Source of the DNA: JAWOLE01 sp963815655
GTDB lineage: Bacteria > Acidobacteriota > Thermoanaerobaculia > UBA5066 > Gp7-AA6
Reading direction: 5' to 3'
Assembly (NCBI GenBank): GCA_963815655.1
Contig: CAWFHK010000001.1
Location: 62,001 to 126,000 of the forward strand
DNA length: 64,000 nucleotides
Part shown: positions 48,667 through 57,491 of the stretch, one piece after another
Numbering within the stretch: position 1 is the stretch's first letter
Layout: every line of letters begins with the position of its first letter
Translations under genes and position numbers: made by a program
The notes under the pieces: model-generated
What the model was told of the DNA's origin: nothing
The model's database searches: none
What the model saw: only the letters and a program-made list of their open reading frames with translations

Positions 48667-49785
48667 ATGAAGGATCGTTTTTTCAGGTTCACGACCGCTT
48701 GCGCCGCGGCGGCGGGCCTGATGGTCGCTCTGGAAGCGCGCGCCCAGGTCACCGTCGCCGCCGGATACACGCCGCCGGACGACACGCCGAAGATCAATAT
48801 CGGCGTCACGATCTTCGCGAACTACTCTTACCAGGACTCGCCGACGGTCAAGGACGGCAGCACGGCCGTCGTCCACTCCAACTCCTTCGACGTGAACCGG
48901 ACCTACATCAACGTGACGGGGAATCTCTCCCACTGGTTTTCGTTCCGGATCACGCCGGACATCACGCGCGAGACGGGCAGCGGCAGCTCGCTCTCGGGCA
49001 GCCAGACCTTCCGCGTCAAGTACGGCTACGGCCAGGTCAACTTCGACGACTTCGCGCCGAAGGGCTCGTGGCTCCGGTTGGGCCTCCAGCAGACGCCGTG
49101 GATCGACTACGACGAGGGGATCTATCGGTACCGTTTCCAGGGCCCGACCTTCTCCGACGTGGAGGGCTTCCTCCCCTCCTCCGATTACGGCGTGAGCACC
49201 CATCTGAATTTCCCCGAGAACTACGGCGACGTCCACGTGGGCGTCTACAACGGCGACGGATACACGAGCACCAACGACCAGCGTGGGGTCAACAACCAGA
49301 AGTCCGTGCAGATCCGGGCGTCCCTGCGCCCGGCTCCGAGCGTGCCGGTCGTGAAGGGGTTGCGTCTCTCCGGCTATTACGATACCGACCACTACTTCGC
49401 CGACGCCAAGAAGGAGCGCTTTATCGGGCAGGTCACCTTCGAGCATCCCTACGTGCACGCCGGCTTCGAGTATCTCGACGCGAAGGACCAGACGACCCCG
49501 ACGGCGGCGGAGCTCGACCGCAACGGCTTCTCCGTGTGGGCCACTCCCCGCACTCCGTTCGGCATTGAGGGCTTGCTGCGCTACGACGAGCTCAACACGA
49601 ACAAGAACCTGTCTCCCAAGCCCAGGAAGAAACGGACGGTCATCGGCCTGGCCTACTGGCCGCCCCTGCACGGCGGCAAGACGGTCGCGTTCCTGGCCGA
49701 CTACTCGGAGGTCAAGTTCGACAACGTGACTCCCGACCCGGGGAAGACGAAGATCTACGCGCTCCACACGCTCTTCAACTTCTAA
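48667..49785 (+). CDS. Outer-membrane porin, OprO/OprP (phosphate-selective) type
   Basis: The 372-aa beta-barrel protein has a signal peptide (RFTTACAAAAGLMVALEARA). Repeating amphipathic strands follow, including NIGVTIFANYSYQ, FDVNRTYINVTGNLSHWFSFRITPD and GSWLRLGLQQTPW. The C-terminal strand ends in Phe (IYALHTLFNF), as required for outer-membrane assembly. The pattern matches the phosphate-selective porin family, although ion selectivity cannot be read. Strong Shine-Dalgarno GAGGAGG. It lies directly in front of pstS and behind a Pho-box-like array, supporting phosphate uptake. Confidence 0.85.
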   Translation: MKDRFFRFTTACAAAAGLMVALEARAQVTVAAGYTPPDDTPKINIGVTIFANYSYQDSPTVKDGSTAVVHSNSFDVNRTYINVTGNLSHWFSFRITPDITRETGSGSSLSGSQTFRVKYGYGQVNFDDFAPKGSWLRLGLQQTPWIDYDEGIYRYRFQGPTFSDVEGFLPSSDYGVSTHLNFPENYGDVHVGVYNGDGYTSTNDQRGVNNQKSVQIRASLRPAPSVPVVKGLRLSGYYDTDHYFADAKKERFIGQVTFEHPYVHAGFEYLDAKDQTTPTAAELDRNGFSVWATPRTPFGIEGLLRYDELNTNKNLSPKPRKKRTVIGLAYWPPLHGGKTVAFLADYSEVKFDNVTPDPGKTKIYALHTLFNF

Positions 49786-49824
49786 TTAACACTGAGTTCA
49801 GGCAGATTTAACACGCGAACTTCA
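49786..49824 (+). promoter_or_regulatory. Putative Pho box upstream of pstS
   Basis: TTAACA (49786), TTCAGG (49797), TTAACA (49808) and ACTTCA (49819) are spaced at exactly 11 bp, in the 60 bp between the porin stop and pstS. The first and third units are identical to the PhoP-box hexamer TTAACA known from Bacillus. AGTTCAGGCAG is shared exactly with the ppx site. Confidence 0.72.
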
Positions 49825-49845
49825 TGTTTGCAGCGAGGTGAGACG

Positions 49846-50868
49846 ATGAAATCCTTCCGACTCGCGGCGGTGATCCTCGGAACCGTCCTGGCGGCGGCGC
49901 CGGCCTTCGCCCAGAAGCAGCAGATCAACGGAGCGGGCGCGACGTTTCCCTACCCGATCTACTCGAAGTGGTTCTCCGAGTACAACAAGCTCCACCCGGA
50001 CGTGGAGATCAACTACCAGTCGATCGGCTCGGGAGGCGGCATCCGCCAGATGTCCAACGAGACCGTCTTCTTCGGAGCGACCGACGGCCCGATGACCGCC
50101 GAGCAGCTGCAGGCCGCCCCGGGCAGGATCCTCCATCTCCCGACGGTGCTGGGCGGCGTCGTGCCGATCTACAACATTCCCGGAGTGGACGCCGACCTGA
50201 AGTTCTCCGGCAAGCTCCTGGCCGACATCATCCTTGGCAAGATCACCAAGTGGAACGATCCCGCGATCGTGGGGTTGAACCCGGGCGTCAAGCTCCCCGG
50301 GTCCGACATCACGGTCGCGCACCGCTCCGACGGGTCGGGGACGACCTACATCTTCGTGGACTACCTCTCGAAGGTTTCTCCCGAGTTCAAGCAGAAGGTC
50401 GGCGTCGCGACCTCCGTCAACTGGCCGGTCGGCGTCGGCGGGAAGGGGAACGAAGGCGTCGCGGGGCTCGTCAAGCAGACGCCCGGGGCGATCGGCTACG
50501 TCGAGCTGATCTACGCCCTCCAGAACAAGCTGGGGTACGGCTCGGTCCAGAACATGGACGGGGAATTCGTGGTCTGCTCGATCGACTCCGTGACGGCCGC
50601 GGCGGCCGCCGCCGCGTCGCAGATGCCGAAGGACTTCCGGGTCTCGATCACCAACGCGCCCGGCAAGGGGGTCTATCCCATCTCCTCCTTCACCTGGATG
50701 CTCTATTACGAGAATCCCAAGGACAAGGCCAAGGCGAGAACGATGGTGGACTTCATGAAGTGGGCGCTCACGGAAGGGCAGAAATACACCAAGGACCTGG
50801 GCTACGCGCCGCTTCCCTCCAACGTCGTCGCCCTGGAAGAGGAAGCCCTCAAGCGGATCAAGACCTAG
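49846..50868 (+). CDS. pstS: Phosphate ABC transporter substrate-binding protein
   Basis: The 340-aa periplasmic protein has a signal peptide (FRLAAVILGTVLAAAPAFA) and the PstS fold. It opens INGAGATFPYPIYSKWFSEY (phosphate-binding ATFP) and has the SIGSGGGIRQM loop, FFGATDGPM and the hinge AHRSDGSGTTYIFVDYL. Length and motifs are standard. It is first in pstSCAB and sits behind a Pho-box-like array, so it should be strongly induced by phosphate starvation. Confidence 0.97.
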   Translation: MKSFRLAAVILGTVLAAAPAFAQKQQINGAGATFPYPIYSKWFSEYNKLHPDVEINYQSIGSGGGIRQMSNETVFFGATDGPMTAEQLQAAPGRILHLPTVLGGVVPIYNIPGVDADLKFSGKLLADIILGKITKWNDPAIVGLNPGVKLPGSDITVAHRSDGSGTTYIFVDYLSKVSPEFKQKVGVATSVNWPVGVGGKGNEGVAGLVKQTPGAIGYVELIYALQNKLGYGSVQNMDGEFVVCSIDSVTAAAAAAASQMPKDFRVSITNAPGKGVYPISSFTWMLYYENPKDKAKARTMVDFMKWALTEGQKYTKDLGYAPLPSNVVALEEEALKRIKT

Positions 50869-50883
50869 CAGAGGAATGCCGAT

Positions 50884-51855
50884 ATGTCGAAGGCCCCGTC
50901 CTCTCGGAGAAGCGCCGATGACCGCGCCTTCCGGCTGGGGACGGGGTTCTTCGCGTTCCTCGTCGTCCTGCTCGTCGCGGCGATCGGCTACGAGCTCTTC
51001 AACCATTCGCGGCTGTCGATCGCGAAGTTCGGGCTCGCGTTCTGGCGCACGAAGACGTGGGATCCGGTGTCCGGAGACTTCGGCGCCCTTCCGTTCATCT
51101 GGGGGACGCTCTACTCGTCGTTCCTCGCTCTCCTGATCTCGACTCCGGTCGCGATCGGCATCGCGATCTTCGTGTCGGAGCTTTCGCCGCGCGTGCTCCG
51201 GACCCCGCTCGCGTTCCTGACGGAGCTGCTCGCCGCGATCCCGTCGATCGTGTACGGCCTGTGGGGCATCTTCGTGCTCGTCCCGATCGTTCGCGGGCTC
51301 GAGGTCCACACTCCGGACTGGCTCCGGAAGGTGCCGCTCTTTTCGGGCCCGCCGCTGGGAGTCGGGATGCTCTCGGCGGGCCTGATCCTGGCCGTGATGG
51401 TGATCCCGTTCACCTCCTCCGTGGCCCGCGAAGTCCTGAAGGCGGTTCCTCCGACGCAGCGCGAGGCGGCCTACGCGCTCGGCGCGACGCGCTGGGAGGC
51501 GATCCAGGCCGCGCTGCGGTACGGGCGGACCGGCATCTTCGGCGCCATCATCCTGGGGCTCGGCCGCGCGATCGGCGAGACCATGGCCGTGACGATGGTC
51601 ATCGGAAACAACCCCCAGGTGTCCGCGTCGCTCTTCGCGCCGCAGTACTCCATGGCGGCCGTCATCGCCAACGAGTTCACCGAGGCCGCCGACGACCTCT
51701 ATTTGAACGCGCTGATCGAGATCGGTCTCGTTCTCTTCATCATCACGCTCATCATCAACGCTCTCTCGCGGCTCCTGATCTGGAGCGTCACCCGTGAAGT
51801 GAAGGTCAAGCAGCCCAGGGCGGCGCCCGCTCCGCTGCCCGAGGCCGCGGCGTGA
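50884..51855 (+). CDS. pstC: Phosphate ABC transporter permease
   Basis: The 323-aa inner-membrane permease has about six TM helices. The EAA-type loop is REVLKAVPPTQREAAYALGATRWEAI, which contacts PstB, and the later GLGRAIGETMAVTMVIGN is typical of PstC. The cytosolic N-terminus is Arg/Ser-rich. It forms the translocation pore with PstA and starts 15 bases after pstS. Its stop overlaps the pstA start by four bases. Confidence 0.96.
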   Translation: MSKAPSSRRSADDRAFRLGTGFFAFLVVLLVAAIGYELFNHSRLSIAKFGLAFWRTKTWDPVSGDFGALPFIWGTLYSSFLALLISTPVAIGIAIFVSELSPRVLRTPLAFLTELLAAIPSIVYGLWGIFVLVPIVRGLEVHTPDWLRKVPLFSGPPLGVGMLSAGLILAVMVIPFTSSVAREVLKAVPPTQREAAYALGATRWEAIQAALRYGRTGIFGAIILGLGRAIGETMAVTMVIGNNPQVSASLFAPQYSMAAVIANEFTEAADDLYLNALIEIGLVLFIITLIINALSRLLIWSVTREVKVKQPRAAPAPLPEAAA

Positions 51856-52700
51856 CGCAGCCGTCGCGGCGCCGCCTCCTCTCCAACGTGGTCGTCGGCC
51901 TCTGCGCCCTCTCGGTCCTCGTCGCGCTCGTGCCGCTGGCCTTCATCTTCTTCTATGTCATCAAGCAGGGGATCCTCTCGCTCAACTGGAGCTTCTTCAC
52001 GCAGATGCCCAAGCCGGTCGGGGAGACCGGCGGCGGAATGGCGAACGCCATGGTCGGCACCCTGATCCTGATCGGCATCGCCTCGGCCATCGCCGTCCCC
52101 GTGGGGCTCATCGCCGGCGTGTACCTTTCGGAGTACGCGGGGGGGCGCTTCGCCTCGGCGGTGCGCTTCACCGCGGACGTGCTGAACGGAGTTCCTTCGA
52201 TCGTGATCGGGATCTTCGCGTACGGGCTCGCCGTTCTCCCCGTCCATCGGTTCAGCGCACTCGCCGGAGGGCTCGCCCTCGGCTTCATGATGATTCCCAT
52301 CATCACGCGGACGACGGAGGAGCTCTTGAACCTCGTCCCCTCGACACTCCGGGAAGGGGCGCTCGCCCTGGGGGCCACCCGCGCCCGCGCCGCCTTCGGC
52401 GTGATGGTGCCGGCCGCGCTGCCCGGCATCATGACGGGGATCCTCGTGGCCCTGGCGCGCATCTCGGGGGAAACGGCGCCGCTGCTCTTCACGTCCTTCA
52501 ACAACCGGTTCTTCACGACGAGGCTCGATCAGCCGATCGCGTCGCTGACCGTCCAGGTGTACACGTACGCGATCTCCCCCTACGACGACTGGCACCGGCA
52601 GGCCTGGGCGGGCGCCCTGGTCCTGGTGGCGTTCATCTTCATCTTCTCCGTCCTGGCCAGAATGGTGACCCGACGTCTGGAAAGGATGCACCGGACATGA
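51852..52700 (+). CDS. pstA: Phosphate ABC transporter permease
   Basis: The 282-aa permease has the PstA signature GTLILIGIASAIAVPVGLIAGVYLSEYAGG and the coupling loop LLNLVPSTLREGALALGATRARAAFGVMVPAALPGI. The motif ARISGETAPLLFTSF carries the charged residues linked to phosphate transport. The GTG start overlaps pstC. The last codons overlap the pstB ATG. It completes the membrane channel of the high-affinity Pst system. Confidence 0.96.
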   Translation: MTQPSRRRLLSNVVVGLCALSVLVALVPLAFIFFYVIKQGILSLNWSFFTQMPKPVGETGGGMANAMVGTLILIGIASAIAVPVGLIAGVYLSEYAGGRFASAVRFTADVLNGVPSIVIGIFAYGLAVLPVHRFSALAGGLALGFMMIPIITRTTEELLNLVPSTLREGALALGATRARAAFGVMVPAALPGIMTGILVALARISGETAPLLFTSFNNRFFTTRLDQPIASLTVQVYTYAISPYDDWHRQAWAGALVLVAFIFIFSVLARMVTRRLERMHRT

Positions 52701-53560
52701 CTGAAGGAACGACGACCGTGATAGAACCGGGATCTTCCACGATGGTGACGGTCCCGGAGGTTCGCAATTCGACGCCGCCGTCCGCCGCGCCATTCCCGGC
52801 GAGCGCGAAGGTGCGGATGGAGACGCGCGATCTCTCCTTCTTCTACGGCGAGAACAAGGCCCTCCATGAGATCTCTCTCGCGATCCCGGAGAAGTCCGTC
52901 ACGGCCCTCATCGGCCCATCCGGCTGCGGGAAGTCCACCTACCTGCGCTGCCTGAACCGCATGAACGACATCATTCCCGACATCCGCGTGAGGGGAGAGG
53001 TCCTTCTCGACGGGCACGACATCTACGGGCCGGGAACGGACGTCGTGGACCTGCGGCGGCGGGTCGGGATGGTCTTTCAGAAGTCCAACCCGTTCCCCAA
53101 GTCCATTTTCGAAAACGTCGCGTACGGCCTGAAGATCAACGGGCTCTGCCGGCGCTCGGAGATGCCGGAGAGGGTCGAGAAGGCCCTGCGCGACTCGGCG
53201 CTCTGGGACGAGGTGAAGGAGCGGCTCAACACGTCCGCGCTCGGACTCTCGGGGGGGCAGCAGCAGCGCCTCTGCATCGCGCGGGCGCTCGCGGTCGAGC
53301 CGGAGGTCCTGCTGATGGACGAGCCGGCCTCGGCGCTCGATCCCATCGCGACGCAGAAGATCGAGGAGCTCATCTACGATTTGAAGCGCGACTACACGAT
53401 CGCGATCGTCACGCACAACATGCAGCAGGCGGCGCGCGTCTCCGAGTACACCGCCTTTTTCATGCTCGGGCGCCTCGTCGAGCACGACCGCACCGAGAAG
53501 ATCTTCACCAACCCGGGGCAGAAGATCACGGAGGACTACATCACCGGGCGATTCGGATAG
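52697..53560 (+). CDS. pstB: Phosphate ABC transporter ATP-binding protein
   Basis: The 287-aa ATPase has Walker A GPSGCGKST (residues 73-81), ABC signature LGLSGGQQQRLCIARALA and Walker B LLMDEPASALDP. The H-loop lies in IAIVTHNMQQAARVS. PstB-specific stretches include YLRCLNRMNDIIPDIRVRGEV. An N-terminal extension of about 45 residues rich in Thr/Pro precedes the domain (METRDLSFFYGENKALHEI). The ATG overlaps the pstA stop. It powers uptake and signals sufficiency to PhoR together with PhoU. Confidence 0.97.
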   Translation: MTEGTTTVIEPGSSTMVTVPEVRNSTPPSAAPFPASAKVRMETRDLSFFYGENKALHEISLAIPEKSVTALIGPSGCGKSTYLRCLNRMNDIIPDIRVRGEVLLDGHDIYGPGTDVVDLRRRVGMVFQKSNPFPKSIFENVAYGLKINGLCRRSEMPERVEKALRDSALWDEVKERLNTSALGLSGGQQQRLCIARALAVEPEVLLMDEPASALDPIATQKIEELIYDLKRDYTIAIVTHNMQQAARVSEYTAFFMLGRLVEHDRTEKIFTNPGQKITEDYITGRFG

Positions 53561-53568
53561 GCCGCGGC

Positions 53569-54321
53569 ATGAAGACTTCGCCCTCCCGCAGCCGGGTCTT
53601 GCCCCCTCCTTCGCCGAAGGAGGCGGGCGCCGTCAAGAGGATCGCGCTGATCGAGGACGACGCGGACATCGCTTACACGATCCGCCTGAACCTGCGCAAG
53701 GAGAAGCGCTACCAGGTGGAGCACTACGTCTCGGGCCTCGCCGCCCTCGCGGCGCTCCAGGAGAAGCCGTTCGATCTCGTGATCCTGGACCTGAACCTGC
53801 CGGACATCGACGGCCTCGCGCTCTGCCGGGAGCTGCGCCGCGCGGATGAGACGCGCCGGCTGCCGATCATCATGCTGACCGCGCGGGTCGAGGAGCGGGA
53901 CAAGCTCCTCGGGTTCGAGATCGGCGCGGACGACTATATCACGAAGCCCTTCTCGATGCGGGAGCTGCTCGCGCGGGTCAACGCGCAGCTGCGCCGCGTG
54001 GCGTCGTTCGAGACCTCCGACGAGGAGACCTTCGAGGACGGCCCGCTCCGCGTGGACCGGGCCCGCTTCGAGACGCGCCTGAACGGAGAGCGCGTGCACC
54101 TGACGAAGAAGGAGTTCGACCTGCTCTGGCTCCTGATCCGCAGCCGCGGCCGCGTCGTCACCCGCGACGCGATCCTCGCGCGCCTCTGGGACTACGACGC
54201 CGACGTCGAGACGCGCACGGTGGACGTCCACATCCGCTCGCTGCGCCGCAAGCTCGGCGACGAGCGGATCGAGACCGTCGTGGGCCTGGGCTACCGCTAC
54301 CGCGACACGCAGTCCCCGTGA
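53569..54321 (+). CDS. phoB: PhoB-like response regulator (OmpR family)
   Basis: The 250-aa protein has a Pro/Ser-rich N-terminal tail (about 20 aa) and a receiver domain with Asp74 as phospho-acceptor (LVILDLNLPDIDG). The acidic triad is RIALIEDDAD and the lysine lies in ADDYITKPF. A C-terminal winged helix (VHLTKKEFDLLWLLIRSRGRVVTRDAIL, ETRTVDVHIRSLRRKLG) is the OmpR/PhoB DNA-binding domain. It lies eight bases after pstB and before a PhoR-type kinase. It is the natural candidate to bind the 11-bp-phased arrays listed at 37935, 42347, 48581 and 49786. Confidence 0.93.
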   Translation: MKTSPSRSRVLPPPSPKEAGAVKRIALIEDDADIAYTIRLNLRKEKRYQVEHYVSGLAALAALQEKPFDLVILDLNLPDIDGLALCRELRRADETRRLPIIMLTARVEERDKLLGFEIGADDYITKPFSMRELLARVNAQLRRVASFETSDEETFEDGPLRVDRARFETRLNGERVHLTKKEFDLLWLLIRSRGRVVTRDAILARLWDYDADVETRTVDVHIRSLRRKLGDERIETVVGLGYRYRDTQSP

Positions 54322-54339
54322 GCCGTTCCGGGGGTTTCC

Positions 54340-54369
54340 TCGCCTCCCGCCTCCCGCCTCCCGGCTTCC
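54340..54369. repeat. Heptamer array, unit GCCTCCC, upstream of the sensor kinase gene
   Basis: Three GCCTCCC units and a variant lie between the phoB stop and the phoR ATG. The unit is the same as the array at the very start of the window. Confidence 0.6.
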
Positions 54370-54376
54370 GCCCGGC

Positions 54377-56137
54377 ATGAGGCTCCGCTCCCTCTTCACG
54401 GTCCTCTTCGGCGTCCTCGCGGCGGCGACGGCGCTTTCGCTCGTTCTGGTCATGGACGCGACGCTGCGGCGGGCCGTGGAAGACAGGGTTTCGGAGCGGA
54501 TCGAGCTGGAGATCGATCACGTGGCGCACGACATGCCGGGCGTCGCGCCCGAGGGTCTGGACGCGTCCCTGCGGAGATGGGCGCGGGAGCTCGGCTGCCG
54601 GATCACGCTGATTCGCCCCGACGGGCGCGTCTCCAACGACACGGATCTGCAGCCGTCCGAGGTGGCCCAGATGGAGAACCACTCCCGCCGGCCGGAGGTC
54701 CTCGAGGCCCGCCGGGCCGGGCACGGAGACTCGCGCCGTTTCTCGGCGACCGAGCGGGAGAGCCGCTTCTACTTCGCCCGGCTCCTTCCCGACGGGAACG
54801 TACTGCGCCTCTCGGTCGCGGCGGCCCGCGTCCGGGAGATCGAGAGCGGCTATCTCTGGTCGGCGCGCGCCGCGGTCGTCCTCGCCTGCGTCCTCCTCTT
54901 CGCCATCGGCACGGCCGCCTCGCGGCGGTTCTCGGCGCCGATCGCGCGCCTGACGGAGGAGGCCTCGGCGATCGCCGCCGGCCTGCCGCGCGACCTGCCA
55001 CGGGAAGGGGGGCAGGAGGTCCAGCTCCTGGCGGCCGCCCTCCAGAGGATGAAGGACTCGCTGGCGCGGGCGGCCGATCGGGCCGAATCCGAGCGGCGGC
55101 TGACGGCCCTCGTGCTCGAGAAGCTCCCCGACGGCCTCGTCGTGCTCGACTCCCGGCTCCACGTCCTCGAGGCCAACGAACGGTTCGCGCAGATGATCGG
55201 CATCGCCGCCCCGGCGGGGCGCGCTCTCTACGACGTCGTCCGGCTGCGCGCGCTCTACGAGGTATTCGAGGCCTCGCTCAAGTCCGGCGAGGGGACGGAA
55301 AGGACGGTCCGGCTCGCGGACGAGCTCGTCTGGCAGGTGCTCGTCGTGCCTCTGCCGGCCGGGTCGCGGGCCGCCGCGGTCGGCGTGCTGAGGGACGTGA
55401 CCCGCCTCGAGCGCACGGAGTCGATGCGGCGCACGTTCGTCGCCGACGTCTCGCACGAGCTGCGCACGCCGATCGCCTCGATCGCGGCGGCGGCCGAGAC
55501 GCTCGAGGACGCCGCCCCGGACGAATCCGAGCGCCGGGAGCTCGTCCGCCTCATCCAGCGCCAGTCGGCCCGCATGAAGGAGCTGATCGACGACCTGATG
55601 GATCTCGCGCAGATCGAGAGCGGCGCCGTGGAGTTGACGAAAGAGACCGTGCCGGTGACGGCCCTGCTGCGCGAGGTCGCGCAGGACATGGCCGCCGACG
55701 CCTCGCGGCGCCGCGTCCGGATCGACGTCGCGGGAGACCCGGGCGCCTCGATGCTCGCCGACCGGCGCCGGCTCCTCCAGGTCGCTCGCAATCTCCTGGA
55801 CAACGCGATCAAGTTCTCTCCGGAAGGCGAGATCGTCCGGCTCGGCGCCGAGAGCGGCCCGGGCTGGGCGGGCTTCTCCGTCGCCGACAGCGGGCCGGGG
55901 ATCCCGCGCGCCGAGAGAGAAAAGATCTTCCAGCGCTTCTACCAGGTCGACCGCTCGCGATCGAAGACGCGGCCCGGTACGGGGTTGGGCCTGGCGATCG
56001 TGAAGCACCTCGTCCAGCTGCACCAGGGAACCGTGGACATCGAGAGCGAAGCCGGACGGGGAAGCCTCTTCCGGATCCGGGTGCCCCTGGGGCGCGGGGG
56101 CGACGCCGCGGATGCCCGGGCGCGCCGGGTAGAATAG
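54377..56137 (+). CDS. phoR: PhoR-like sensor histidine kinase
   Basis: The 586-aa membrane kinase has TM1 at residues about 5-30 and TM2 about 160-180 (AAVVLACVLLFAIGTAA), framing a periplasmic sensor of about 130 aa. A HAMP region, a PAS domain (about 235-350, LPDGLVVLDSRLHVLEANERFAQMIG) and HisKA with His360 (VSHELRTPIASIAAA) follow. The HATPase_c domain carries N box LLDNAIKF and G boxes SVADSGPGIP and GTGLGLAIVKHLVQLHQG. The large periplasmic domain is bigger than in E. coli PhoR. It is 55 bases from phoB and is inferred to be its cognate kinase. Confidence 0.92.
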   Translation: MRLRSLFTVLFGVLAAATALSLVLVMDATLRRAVEDRVSERIELEIDHVAHDMPGVAPEGLDASLRRWARELGCRITLIRPDGRVSNDTDLQPSEVAQMENHSRRPEVLEARRAGHGDSRRFSATERESRFYFARLLPDGNVLRLSVAAARVREIESGYLWSARAAVVLACVLLFAIGTAASRRFSAPIARLTEEASAIAAGLPRDLPREGGQEVQLLAAALQRMKDSLARAADRAESERRLTALVLEKLPDGLVVLDSRLHVLEANERFAQMIGIAAPAGRALYDVVRLRALYEVFEASLKSGEGTERTVRLADELVWQVLVVPLPAGSRAAAVGVLRDVTRLERTESMRRTFVADVSHELRTPIASIAAAAETLEDAAPDESERRELVRLIQRQSARMKELIDDLMDLAQIESGAVELTKETVPVTALLREVAQDMAADASRRRVRIDVAGDPGASMLADRRRLLQVARNLLDNAIKFSPEGEIVRLGAESGPGWAGFSVADSGPGIPRAEREKIFQRFYQVDRSRSKTRPGTGLGLAIVKHLVQLHQGTVDIESEAGRGSLFRIRVPLGRGGDAADARARRVE

Positions 56138-56210
56138 GAGGGCTCGGAGCGGGGGTCGCGCCGGACCCGGCATGTCCAAGGCAGGGAGCGGCCCCGGGAA
56201 GGGAGGCCGC

Positions 56211-56591
56211 ATGCGTGGAAACGTCCTCGTCGTCGAAGACGACCCCGAGCTCCTCCTGTCGTTGTCGGAGCTTCTCGAGGCGGAGGGCTATTGCGTCACC
56301 TGCGCCCGCCATGGACTGGAGGCGCTCGGCCGGCTGCGGGGAGGGAGCCGCCCCTCCGTCATCCTGCTCGACCTGATGATGCCGATCATGAACGGATGGC
56401 AGTTCCGCTACGAGCAGCGGCAGGACTCGGACCTGGCGAAAATCCCGGTCGTCGTGATCTCCGCGAAGTCCGACAGCCAGCAGCACGCCCTGTGGCTCGA
56501 AGCCGACGGCTATCTCTCCAAGCCGATCGATCTGAACGCGCTCCTCGACACCCTGAGCCACTACTGCGACGGCGGCCGTTCCGACGCGTGA
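56211..56591 (+). CDS. Single-domain response regulator (REC only)
   Basis: The 126-aa CheY-like receiver has acidic residues VLVVEDDPELL, phospho-acceptor Asp54 in VILLDLMMPIMNGW, a Ser switch in VVISAK and Lys in ADGYLSKPI. No output domain is present. The ATG at 56211 has a strong Shine-Dalgarno (GGGAAGGGAGG); an in-frame ATG at 56172 adds a Gly/Lys-rich lead. It lies downstream of phoR and may be a phosphate sink or a branch partner for the PhoR kinase. Output unknown. Confidence 0.9.
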   Translation: MRGNVLVVEDDPELLLSLSELLEAEGYCVTCARHGLEALGRLRGGSRPSVILLDLMMPIMNGWQFRYEQRQDSDLAKIPVVVISAKSDSQQHALWLEADGYLSKPIDLNALLDTLSHYCDGGRSDA

Positions 56592-56760
56592 CCGTCGCTC
56601 CGCTCCCGCGGCGCGAGGCTCCTCCCTGCGGTTACTCGGGAGACTCCTCACGCCGCGAGCGTCGGCGGCATCCCGGCGATTTCAATTGATGAGTCGCTCG
56701 GAAACTCGCTCCCCCGGGGGCGAGACGTCGTGGTCCGGGTGCGGTGAGATAGCATCGGGG

Positions 56761-56791
56761 CCCTCTCCCGGCGGGAGAGGGGAGGGGTGAG
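56761..56791. repeat. Dispersed CCCTCTCCC hairpin, copy 1
   Basis: CCCTCTCCC and GGGAGAGGG flank a 2-3 nt centre, followed by GAGGGGTGAGGG. An almost identical element in inverted orientation is at 63162-63200, where it carries a T-run and acts as a terminator. Here it lies six bases before the DUF47 gene ATG and lacks a T-run. Confidence 0.65.
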
Positions 56792-56796
56792 GGGGA

Positions 56797-57411
56797 ATGC
56801 TCAACCTGTTGCCGCGGGACGAGAAGTACTTCGATCGGTTCAACGACATGGCGCGGCGCATTCACGAGAGCGCGCGCATCCTCAACACCTTCTTCGTCGG
56901 GGAGGCGCCGGTCGCCACAGTCGCCGACCAGATCAAGCGTCTCGAGCACGAGTGCGACGAGATCTCCCACGAGATCCTGCGCGGGATCGACCGGACCTTT
57001 ATTACGCCAATCGACCGGGAGGACGTCCACCAGCTCGCGGTGCGGCTGGACGACGTGATCGACCTGATCGACGGGACCGTGCGCCGGCTGGTGCTCTTCA
57101 AGATCTCCGAGCCCACTCCGCTCTCCCGGAAACTCTCCGAGACCATCGTCCAGATCAGCGGAGAGATGGTGGAAGCGGTCTCGGCGTTGCGCGGCCAGAA
57201 GGGGGTCGTCGCGCACTGCATCCGGATGAAACAGCTCGAGAACCAGGGGGACGTCGGCTATCACGAGGCGGTCGCTTCGCTCTTCTCCGAGCAGATCGCG
57301 CCGATCGAGGTCATCAAGTGGAAGGACATCTACGACAACATGGAAAGATGCATCGACATGGCTGAGGCGGTCGCCCACGTGCTCGAGAGCGTCGTCCTCA
57401 AGCATTCCTGA
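56797..57411 (+). CDS. DUF47 (PhoU-like) protein, Pit accessory
   Basis: The 204-aa all-helical protein is of the DUF47/PhoU-like family that accompanies Pit-type phosphate transporters. It starts MLNLLPRDEKYFDRFNDMARRIHE. Metal-ligand-like patterns are IKRLEHECDEISHEILRGIDRTFITPIDREDV and QLAVRLDDVIDLIDG, with a mirrored C-terminal KWKDIYDNMERCIDMAEAVAHVLES. These are hallmarks of the family. It probably regulates the Pit transporter encoded 80 bp downstream. A hairpin array (57420-57489) separates the two genes. Confidence 0.92.
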   Translation: MLNLLPRDEKYFDRFNDMARRIHESARILNTFFVGEAPVATVADQIKRLEHECDEISHEILRGIDRTFITPIDREDVHQLAVRLDDVIDLIDGTVRRLVLFKISEPTPLSRKLSETIVQISGEMVEAVSALRGQKGVVAHCIRMKQLENQGDVGYHEAVASLFSEQIAPIEVIKWKDIYDNMERCIDMAEAVAHVLESVVLKHS

Positions 57412-57419
57412 GCTGCCGG

Positions 57420-57489
57420 CTTTCAGCTCACAGCCAGACTGGCCGACTCGCATTTCGTGCTGAGAGCTGAGAGCTGAGAGCGGAGAGCT
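57420..57489. repeat. Heptamer-array hairpin, unit GCTGAGA
   Basis: The left piece TTTCAGCTCACAGC pairs with a right arm of GCTGAGA units (three copies plus a GCGGAGA variant) around a CCAGACTGGCC..CATTTCG centre. The right arm ends at the Pit ATG. It lies between the DUF47 and pit genes, inside a probable operon. Confidence 0.8.
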
Positions 57490-57491
57490 TC

